From positions 1-5,298 of the forward strand of contig MEXZ01000032.1 of assembly GCA_001773855.1 (NCBI GenBank): DNA of 5,298 nt. The letters run 5' to 3'. This DNA is from Candidatus Aminicenantes bacterium RBG_13_64_14 (GTDB lineage Bacteria; Acidobacteriota; Aminicenantia; Aminicenantales; Saccharicenantaceae). Numbering within the stretch: position 1 is the stretch's first letter; each line of letters starts with the position of its first letter. Position numbers and translations under genes: made by a program. The notes below the pieces were generated by a model. That model was given only the letters and a program-made list of their open reading frames with translations. It made no database searches and was not told the DNA's origin. Below, piece by piece: positions 1 to 5,298 of this stretch.

Positions 1-1231
1 CCGGGGCCAGCACCTGGACGGACGGCCGGAAGATGTCCTGCTCGTTCACGGCCCGGACGACGCCGACCCGCCCGTCGCTTATGGAGACGAGCGTCCCCAC
101 CGGCCAGGCGCCCATGAACTGGAAGAACTTGTCCAGGAGCTGGGGGTCGAAGATCTTGCCCTTCTCGAGCATCATCAACTCGTGGATCTTCTCGGGTGGA
201 TAATCCTTCTTGTAGGACCGCTTGAGGGCCAGCGCGTCGTAGACGTCGCAGATCGAGACTATCAGCGACGCGGGGTGAGGCTTACGGGCGTAGGGCGACT
301 TCGGATAACCGGCCATGTCGTAGCGGAGATGGTGCTCGTAGGACACGACGATGGGCAGGACGCCCAGGGCGTCCTTGTAGCTATCGAGGATCTTGGCGCC
401 AAGGAGCGGGTGGTTGCGGACCTGGCCGAACTCCCCTTCGGACAGCTTGTCCGTCTTCTGAATGACCTTGAGCGTAATATAGAGCTTGCCGACGTCATGG
501 TAGAGCGCGGCGATGCCCAGGTCTAGGACGTCGTCCTTGGAGAACTGGAGCTTCGAGGCGAAGAACATCGAGAGCAGGGTGACGTTGAGGAGGTGGACGA
601 AGGTCACCAGGTCGCGCCTCTTGACCGAGACCAGGTTGAGGAGCTCCTGGTGGCGGCCGACGAAGTCCTCCATGATGCCCAGGATGTTGAAGCGGAGATC
701 GAGGTAGTCGACCTCCCCCTTCTCGAGGACGACGTTGAGGGCGTGGGACACGGTCTGCACGGAGCCCTCGTACTGCGTCCGCGTCTCGTCCGCCTGCGTC
801 GCCGCCTCCTCCCCCTTGACCATGGTCCGCAGCTTGCCGGCCCGGATGTTCTGGATGCCGTGTAAACTGAAGTACTCCTGCTCGCTGATCTTTTCCTGCC
901 GTTTGATGCGCGTCAGGAAGATGATGAACTCGCGGAGTTCCTCGAAGCGCAGGCCCTGCTGGAAGATGATCCTCTCAATACTATTCTTCTCCAGAAAATT
1001 GATGAGCAGGCCGAGCTTGCCGCGCAGGTTGAAAAAGATCTCGTCCTCCCAGGCCGCCTCGCCGCCGACGATGCCGAGGACGAGCTCCTTGCGGTCTTCG
1101 AGGAGTTCCTGGACGGCGCCGTGGAGCTGGTCGAGGTACTCCCTGAACTTGGGGTGGTCGCCGGTGTAGATCTTTCCGGCCTGGATGGCGTTCATCAGAT
1201 AGATGAAGCAGAGCTTGATCTTATCTCTCAC
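1..1231 (-). CDS. HD-GYP domain protein, probable cyclic-di-GMP phosphodiesterase (C-terminal end cut by window edge)
   Basis: My translation from GTG at 1231 gives 410 uninterrupted residues to the left edge. Residues about 1-135 form a helical N-terminal domain with Y22-x-x-D-H-P-x-F29 that resembles the N terminus of the upstream gene product. A linker follows, then an HD-GYP domain at about 200-370. The metal ligands expected for the family are visible: H213, the pair H245-D246 in YHDVGK, H274 in NHPLLG, H300-H301 and D329 in CDVYDAL, with the GYP triplet at 308-310. The FDP motif (361-363) and the closing segment around PVGTLVSISDG (377-387) are typical of HD-GYP proteins. The usual HHExxDGxGYP reads HHLRYDMAGYP here, so the family is clear but activity is inferred. 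The likely role is hydrolysis or sensing of c-di-GMP in the cytoplasm; no signal peptide or membrane segment is seen. GTG is chosen because GGAGA lies 6 bases upstream; the next in-frame ATG is codon 13. Confidence 0.9.
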   Translation of the reverse strand, partial: MRDKIKLCFIYLMNAIQAGKIYTGDHPKFREYLDQLHGAVQELLEDRKELVLGIVGGEAAWEDEIFFNLRGKLGLLINFLEKNSIERIIFQQGLRFEELREFIIFLTRIKRQEKISEQEYFSLHGIQNIRAGKLRTMVKGEEAATQADETRTQYEGSVQTVSHALNVVLEKGEVDYLDLRFNILGIMEDFVGRHQELLNLVSVKRRDLVTFVHLLNVTLLSMFFASKLQFSKDDVLDLGIAALYHDVGKLYITLKVIQKTDKLSEGEFGQVRNHPLLGAKILDSYKDALGVLPIVVSYEHHLRYDMAGYPKSPYARKPHPASLIVSICDVYDALALKRSYKKDYPPEKIHELMMLEKGKIFDPQLLDKFFQFMGAWPVGTLVSISDGRVGVVRAVNEQDIFRPSVQVLAP

Positions 1232-3224
1232 GCCATTTCTCCAAAACGCGCCCGGCTTTCTGCCTGACCTTGCGGTTCCAGACATCCTTCCGCTCGGACA
1301 GGGGCTCGATGTAGGGCAGGGCATCGCGAAGGTCGCAGCGCTCGACGATCCGGAGGTTCCGGAGGAGCGACTTGTTCCGGAGGCCGTAGGGGGACGGCAA
1401 CCCGAAGAGCTTGGTGAAAGCGACGTGTTTGGTCCGCTCGTTCCTCATGAGGAGGATCAGCGCTTCGGCCTGGATGAACTCGTTCTTCTTGGCCAGGATG
1501 GGGAAGAGGAAGGCCTCTTCGAATTCCTTGAGGTTCTGCATCGCCTGGAGGGCCCGGATTTTCACGGCCGGGTCGCCGGCCTCGTAGACCTTCTTCAGCG
1601 TGTCGAAGGACACGGGCGTGTCGATGGACTTCAGGCCGTCCGCGATCTTGCCCAAGAGCTCGCTGTCGGAGGCCTTTTTCTTGATCCCCGCGTGGATCGC
1701 TTCGAGGTGGGAGGGGAAGAACCGGAAACAGGCCCGCAGCAACGTGTCGGTCACGATCCTGTCCTTGAAGACCGTGGCGAAGTAGGCCTCCCATTCGTGG
1801 ACGCTCTGCCCGAGTTTCCCGATGAAGAGGTCGAGCTCCGGCCACGTCTCGCCTCGCAGGATACAGCCCTCGACGTGCTCCGCGATAGTCCGTCTCGCTT
1901 CTTCGTATCCGGGCTCGCCGGCAAGGTCGACGGCCCGGATCTCGAGGACCTCGTGATAATCGAGCAGGAATTTGAAGTCCTTCTCGTCGGCGATCCGCTC
2001 CCATTCCTCGGCGATCCGCTTGAGCTCGGCGAGCGCCGTTTCTTTATTGATCTCCTGGGAGAGCAGGACGAGGAGGAGGAAGCGGTAGTTCCTCTGGAGG
2101 AGCGGCCGGTCGAGGGCGAGCTTCTTATCGAAGGATATTTCGTTGAGGAGGTTGGACAAGGTCTGGCGGTAGATCTCGGAGTGGAGCTGGGACGAGGCCC
2201 CCGAAAGGAGGATGCGGATCTTCGACTCGACCTCGGGCCTCCGGTTCTGGGGGTTCTCGGTGTGGAAGAGGCCGTGGAGAGAGGTCGAGATCTTCTTGTG
2301 CCGTTCCTTGTCGATGATCCGGGAGAAGATGCTGAAGCTCAACGAGTCGAACTTGTCGTTGCCGATGATCTCCTCCCAGAGCGTCGAGGCTAGGTCCTCC
2401 TCGCTCAGGTCGGAGATGAGCAGCTTGAGCTTCTCGAACTTCGACTCCGTCGGCGTCTTCCGGGCGGCCACGACCGTCCGCAGGAGTTGTTTCGCGCAGG
2501 TGCGGTGCTTCTCCTGGGAGGTCGTCTTGAGGAAGTGGAAGAACTTGGCGAAGTTCTTGTGCAGCTCCTCGTTCTGGATGAGGTCCTCGGTGTTGAACTT
2601 GCCGACGACCTTTTCGAAACTCCCGGCCAGCTGGCCGAGTTTCGTGTCGTCGCTCTCCTCCACGGCTTCCATGAGGAGGTAGGGCCAGATGTCCTTGATC
2701 TCCTCGCCCTCGCCGAGCAGGACCTGGGAATAGTCCAGCACGTCGAGGGAGATGTGGAGGATGTTTTCCCTCTTGATGATGGCCTGGGCGCCGCCCTCCT
2801 TGATGAAGGACTTGACGGGCAGCATGATCTTGGAGGCGAAGCGCATGAACTCGACGTGGGGGATGCCCGGCCGGATCTCGAGCCGCTTGATCTTGCGGAA
2901 GTGGAAGAGCTGGGCCAGGTCCACGTAGGTCCGCTCGCCCTCCCAAAACCGGTTGTCGATGAGGAGGGCATGGGGCGAGAACCCGATGGACAGGGGGCTG
3001 ATGTGGACGAAGATGGCCTCGAGCTTGACCATGAGCTCGTTGACGCTGCTCTTGAAGGCCGGATGGTCGGGGTTGTACATCGAGGCCATCTTGAAGGCGA
3101 CGCGCAGGGCCCTGGCCATGGACCGGATGAGCTCGTCCTTGTCGGACGGCGTGGAATACTCCGGCGCCGCAGGGACGGACCCGTCGGGCTTCAGGAGCGC
3201 CGCTTCGCCGCCTTCACCGGGCAT
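1221..3224 (-). CDS. Large helical protein with C-terminal HEAT-like repeats, partner of the downstream HD-GYP protein
   Basis: This 667-residue protein cannot be given an enzymatic function. Residues 1-28 are a low-complexity lead rich in Gly, Pro and Ala. Residues about 29-165 form a domain with Y50-x-x-D-H-P-x-F57 and a later RPG...EF..F segment (118-129), which lines up with the N terminus of the HD-GYP protein encoded next. Residues about 170-535 are charged, predicted-helical sequence with no motif I recognise. Residues about 540-665 look like HEAT or Armadillo-type repeats, for example [15 protein letters not shown] (551-565) and a final helix pair ending in [12 protein letters not shown]. 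There is no signal peptide or transmembrane segment, so it is probably a cytoplasmic scaffold or protein-binding partner. The ATG at 3224 is preceded by GAGGTGA at a good distance. Its end overlaps the next gene by 11 bases, so both are likely made together. A 396-residue open frame on the opposite strand is a shadow. Confidence 0.85.
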   Translation of the reverse strand: MPGEGGEAALLKPDGSVPAAPEYSTPSDKDELIRSMARALRVAFKMASMYNPDHPAFKSSVNELMVKLEAIFVHISPLSIGFSPHALLIDNRFWEGERTYVDLAQLFHFRKIKRLEIRPGIPHVEFMRFASKIMLPVKSFIKEGGAQAIIKRENILHISLDVLDYSQVLLGEGEEIKDIWPYLLMEAVEESDDTKLGQLAGSFEKVVGKFNTEDLIQNEELHKNFAKFFHFLKTTSQEKHRTCAKQLLRTVVAARKTPTESKFEKLKLLISDLSEEDLASTLWEEIIGNDKFDSLSFSIFSRIIDKERHKKISTSLHGLFHTENPQNRRPEVESKIRILLSGASSQLHSEIYRQTLSNLLNEISFDKKLALDRPLLQRNYRFLLLVLLSQEINKETALAELKRIAEEWERIADEKDFKFLLDYHEVLEIRAVDLAGEPGYEEARRTIAEHVEGCILRGETWPELDLFIGKLGQSVHEWEAYFATVFKDRIVTDTLLRACFRFFPSHLEAIHAGIKKKASDSELLGKIADGLKSIDTPVSFDTLKKVYEAGDPAVKIRALQAMQNLKEFEEAFLFPILAKKNEFIQAEALILLMRNERTKHVAFTKLFGLPSPYGLRNKSLLRNLRIVERCDLRDALPYIEPLSERKDVWNRKVRQKAGRVLEKWRER
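1238..1242 (-). promoter_or_regulatory. Ribosome binding site of the HD-GYP gene, inside the upstream gene
   Basis: GGAGA on the minus strand lies 6 bases before GTG at 1231 and within the last codons of the HEAT-type gene. The nearer ATG at 1236 is followed by a stop two codons later, so this site supports the GTG start. The 11-base overlap of the two genes suggests translational coupling. Confidence 0.6.
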
Positions 3225-3228
3225 AGGT

Positions 3229-3235
3229 TCACCTC
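3229..3235 (-). promoter_or_regulatory. Ribosome binding site of the HEAT-type gene
   Basis: GAGGTGA on the minus strand ends 4 bases before the ATG at 3224, and its GAGG core is 7 bases away. It fixes that start. The TGA within it also ends a possible nine-codon upstream ORF (ATG at 3258). Confidence 0.65.
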
Positions 3236-3275
3236 ATCGATTGGGAACAGAGCACCATTCTCCTCTTCCCTGATG

Positions 3276-3305
3276 AAAATACCATGCTCCCGATGGATGA
3301 TTCAA
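3276..3305 (-). promoter_or_regulatory. Candidate sigma70-type promoter for the HEAT / HD-GYP pair
   Basis: On the minus strand TTGAAT (3305-3300) and TATTTT (3281-3276) are separated by 18 bases; each box matches four of six consensus positions. Transcription would begin near 3269 and leave a leader of about 45 bases before the ATG. The match is modest and found by eye, so it is only a candidate. It would divide the intergenic region with the rightward carA promoter. Confidence 0.3.
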
Positions 3306-3336
3306 GGGGTGATATCGCCTCCCCTTTTCCTTTTCA

Positions 3337-3365
3337 TTGAGCCGCCCGGAAGCTTGTGCTATACT
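3337..3365 (+). promoter_or_regulatory. Probable sigma70-type promoter of carAB with extended -10
   Basis: The -35 box TTGAGC (3337-3342) is followed after 17 bases by TATACT (3360-3365), and TGC directly before the hexamer makes an extended -10. Transcription would begin around 3371-3373, leaving a leader of roughly 22 bases that contains only the GGAGG site. An all-pyrimidine run of 18 bases (3318-3335) abuts the -35 box. The promoter overlaps the TTG that would be the longest possible carA start, which argues against that start. No attenuator, pyrimidine-linked leader hairpin or arginine operator is apparent. Confidence 0.6.
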
Positions 3366-3380
3366 GCCCGAAAATGGAAC

Positions 3381-3385
3381 GGAGG
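3381..3385 (+). promoter_or_regulatory. Ribosome binding site of carA, pointing to a non-ATG start
   Basis: GGAGG is the only strong Shine-Dalgarno sequence near the carA N terminus. Eight bases separate it from ATT at 3394, where the conserved CarA sequence begins. There is no ATG, GTG or TTG in the carA frame at a suitable distance downstream. Confidence 0.55.
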
Positions 3386-3393
3386 CAGACTTC

Positions 3394-4473
3394 ATTCGCA
3401 GAGCAGTTCTGGCTCTCTCGGACGGGACCGTCCTCGAGGGCGTAGGCTTCGGTGCGAGCGCCAAGATCGGGGGGGAAGTCGTTTTCAATACCGGGATCGT
3501 CGGCTACCCGGAATCCATCACCGACCCCTCCTATCACGGCCAGATCCTTTGCCAGACCTACCCGCTCATCGGCAACTATGGCGTCGATCCCTCCCGCTTC
3601 GAGTCGGAAAGGCCGCAGATCGCCGGCTACGTCGTCTCGGAGCTCTGCGCCCATCCGTCCCATGTGACGTCGACAAAAACACTCGACGACTGGCTCCGGG
3701 AGAACGGCGTTCCGGGGATCTCCGGCATCGACACGCGGGCCCTGACGAAGAAGCTCCGGGTCCACGGCGTCATGCCCGGCCTCATAGCCGTCGCCGACGG
3801 CCCGTTGAACCTCGCCGGGCTGCGCCGCGAGGCCCGCGTCGCGCCCGACCCCAACGCCCGCGACCTCGTGGCCGAGGTCACGACCCCGGAGATCCGCATC
3901 GTCAATCCGCGGGCCCGGAAGACGGTCGTCCTCATCGACTGCGGCGTCAAGCAGGGGATCATCCGCGCCCTCGTCCGGCGAGGCGTCTCGGTCGTCCGCG
4001 TCCCGGCCGACACGGACGCCGGCCGCATCCTGGCCTTTGCGCCGCGGGGCGTCGTCATCTCCAACGGCCCGGGCGACCCGAAACGGGCCGCGGCCACGAT
4101 CGCCACCGTCCGCAGGCTCCTGGGCGAGAAAATCCCCCTTCTCGGTATCTGCCTGGGAAACCAGCTCCTGGCCCTGGCCGCGGGCGGGGACACGTTCAAG
4201 CTCAAGTTCGGCCACCGGAGCCAGAACCAGCCCTGCCTCGAGGAAGGCACAAAACGCTGTTACATCACCAGCCAGAATCACGGCTTCGCCGTCGACACCG
4301 CGACCCTGCCCCGCGGCTGGGCGCCCTGGTTCCGGAACGCCAACGACGGAACGAACGAGGGCATCCGCCACCGGCGCCTGCCCGTCTTCGGCGTTCAGTT
4401 CCACCCCGAGGCCTGTCCAGGGCCGACGGACACCGAATTCCTTTTCGACACGTTCCTCGAGGCCGCCGGATGA
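3394..4473 (+). CDS. carA: Carbamoyl phosphate synthetase small (glutaminase) subunit CarA
   Basis: CarA hydrolyses glutamine and passes ammonia to CarB for carbamoyl phosphate synthesis, the entry point to pyrimidines and arginine. Numbered from the ATT at 3394 (about 359 residues, normal for the family), the N-terminal domain carries GEVVFNTG (27-34) and TDPSYHGQ (43-50). The class I glutamine amidotransferase domain begins near 176 with NGPGDP (224-229), the nucleophile Cys253 in GICLGNQ, SQNHGF (293-298) and the catalytic His337 and Glu339 in FHPE. All three catalytic residues are present. The usual His of GICLGHQ is Asn256. The start is uncertain. The longest frame begins at TTG 3337, which has no ribosome site and lies in the -35 box; ATT 3394 has GGAGG eight bases upstream and matches where CarA proteins normally begin. 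A sequencing indel joining the out-of-frame ATG at 3374 is another possibility. The stop overlaps carB by 4 bases. Confidence 0.95.
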   Translation: MRRAVLALSDGTVLEGVGFGASAKIGGEVVFNTGIVGYPESITDPSYHGQILCQTYPLIGNYGVDPSRFESERPQIAGYVVSELCAHPSHVTSTKTLDDWLRENGVPGISGIDTRALTKKLRVHGVMPGLIAVADGPLNLAGLRREARVAPDPNARDLVAEVTTPEIRIVNPRARKTVVLIDCGVKQGIIRALVRRGVSVVRVPADTDAGRILAFAPRGVVISNGPGDPKRAAATIATVRRLLGEKIPLLGICLGNQLLALAAGGDTFKLKFGHRSQNQPCLEEGTKRCYITSQNHGFAVDTATLPRGWAPWFRNANDGTNEGIRHRRLPVFGVQFHPEACPGPTDTEFLFDTFLEAAG

Positions 4474-5298
4474 AAAGGCCGAAGAAGGTCCTCATCCTGG
4501 GGAGCGGCGCCCTCAAGATCGGCGAGGCCGGCGAGTTCGACTATTCCGGAAGCCAGGCCATCAAGGCCCTCAAAGAAGAGGGCTGCGAGGTCGTCCTCAT
4601 CAATCCGAACATCGCCACGATCCAGACCTCCGAAGGGATGGCCGACCGGGTCTATTTCCTGCCCGTCACGCCCTATTTCGTCGAGAAGGTCATCGCCCGG
4701 GAAAAGCCCCAGGGCGTCCTCCTCGCCTTCGGCGGCCAGACGGCCCTCAACTGCGGCGTCTCCCTATGGAAAAGCGGAGTCCTCGAAAGAGCGGGACTGC
4801 CCGTTCTCGGGACGCCGATGGAGGCCGTCGAAAAAACTGAGGACCGCAAGCTTTTCAACCAGGCCCTGGCCGCGGTCGGCCTCAAGGCGCCGCGCGGCAT
4901 CGCCGTCAGGACGGTCGAGGCGGGGCTCCGGGCGGCCGAGGCCGTCGGCTATCCGGTCATGGCCCGCGTCGCCTACGCCCTCGGCGGCAAGGGCAGCGGC
5001 ATCGCCTACACGCCGCGCGAGCTCCGCGAGTCGCTGGAAAAGGCCTTCACCGCCGCCCCCCAGGTCCTCGTCGAGGAATACCTCGATGGCTGGAAGGAGA
5101 TCGAGTACGAGGTCGTCCGCGACCGCGCCGACAACTGCGTCACCGTCTGCAATATGGAGAACTTCGATCCGATGGGCATCCATACGGGGGAAAGCATCGT
5201 CATCGCCCCGTCCCAGACGCTGACGAACGAAGAGTACCACCGCCTCCGGGCCATCGCCATCAGGGCCATCCGCCACCTGGGCATCGTCGGCGAATGCA
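4470..5298 (+). CDS. carB: Carbamoyl phosphate synthetase large subunit CarB (N-terminal part, cut by window edge)
   Basis: CarB makes carbamoyl phosphate from bicarbonate, two ATP and ammonia supplied by CarA. My translation from ATG at 4470 gives 276 open residues to the right edge, about a quarter of the usual length near 1,070. They cover the pre-ATP-grasp domain, with [20 protein letters not shown] (11-30), and most of the first ATP-grasp domain. Visible landmarks are FGGQTALN (87-94), EDR with Arg126, Arg166 just before ALGGKGSG (170-177), and GIHTGES with His238, matching the carboxy-phosphate-forming half of the enzyme. The [20 protein letters not shown] wording and the [16 protein letters not shown] stretch resemble Bacteroidota CarB and eukaryotic CAD more than E. 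coli CarB; this comparison is from memory. The start overlaps the carA stop as ATGA, with GAGG 7 bases upstream (4459-4462), so the two subunits are probably translationally coupled. Confidence 0.95.
   Translation, partial: MKRPKKVLILGSGALKIGEAGEFDYSGSQAIKALKEEGCEVVLINPNIATIQTSEGMADRVYFLPVTPYFVEKVIAREKPQGVLLAFGGQTALNCGVSLWKSGVLERAGLPVLGTPMEAVEKTEDRKLFNQALAAVGLKAPRGIAVRTVEAGLRAAEAVGYPVMARVAYALGGKGSGIAYTPRELRESLEKAFTAAPQVLVEEYLDGWKEIEYEVVRDRADNCVTVCNMENFDPMGIHTGESIVIAPSQTLTNEEYHRLRAIAIRAIRHLGIVGEC

Noticed and set aside
182..1169. Several plus-strand open frames between 182 and 1169
   Set aside because: They are antisense to the HD-GYP gene, whose minus-strand frame is open throughout and carries all the family ligands.
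1203..2393. Plus-strand open frame of 396 residues opposite the HEAT-type gene
   Set aside because: Its composition (runs of Glu, Asp, Leu, Gly, Val) is typical of an antisense frame in GC-rich DNA, it shows no domain, and the minus-strand frame covers it fully with coherent protein features.
3225..3234. Short inverted repeat AGGT-TC-ACCT over the ribosome site of the HEAT-type gene
   Set aside because: The arms are four bases with a two-base centre, too short for a stable hairpin or a credible operator.
3311..3336. Pyrimidine tract as a possible terminator or special DNA structure
   Set aside because: There is no hairpin before it and no long T run. An 18-base pyrimidine stretch upstream of a promoter is unremarkable without more evidence.
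3334..4404. Minus-strand open frame of 356 residues opposite carA
   Set aside because: It lies antisense to an unmistakable carA and has low-complexity Asp, Gly and Arg-rich sequence with no motif.
4764..5276. Minus-strand open frame opposite carB
   Set aside because: The plus strand encodes conserved CarB motifs here, so this is a compositional shadow.

Overview
The window is a GC-rich bacterial chromosomal segment with dense coding, short or overlapping gene junctions and codons ending mostly in C or G. It holds four protein genes in two divergent pairs around one intergenic region of about 170 bp. I see no RNA gene, mobile element, CRISPR array, long repeat or convincing terminator. No stretch over 300 bases lacks a gene.

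Left part, minus strand (reading leftward from about 3224): a 667-residue helical protein ending in HEAT-like repeats is followed, with an 11-base overlap, by a protein with a C-terminal HD-GYP domain, the cyclic-di-GMP phosphodiesterase fold. The HD-GYP gene runs off the left edge, but 410 residues and nearly all its recognisable domains are present. Read side by side, the two proteins appear to share an N-terminal domain of about 100-130 residues, marked by Y-x-x-D-H-P-x-F and matching downstream landmarks. They therefore look like a co-translated pair built on one module, one with an enzymatic or sensory output and the other with a scaffold-like helical output.

Centre (3225-3393): a divergent regulatory region. 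A good sigma70-type promoter (TTGAGC, 17 bp, extended TGC-TATACT) points right towards carA. A weaker candidate points left towards the HEAT gene.

Right part, plus strand: carA and carB, the glutaminase and synthetase subunits of carbamoyl phosphate synthetase, which feeds pyrimidine and arginine synthesis. They overlap by 4 bases (ATGA), and carB runs off the right edge after 276 residues. Both subunits resemble the Bacteroidota and eukaryotic CAD-like lineage rather than the E. coli type. The carA start is unusual. No ATG or GTG lies in frame near the expected N terminus, the only upstream conventional start (a TTG) sits inside the -35 box, and the sole Shine-Dalgarno points to an ATT codon.

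Organism: a Gram-negative-type, GC-rich bacterium is likely. The HEAT/HD-GYP pair with this carAB type would fit Acidobacteriota, Aminicenantes or a neighbouring lineage. That is a low-confidence impression from memory; nothing here fixes the taxon.
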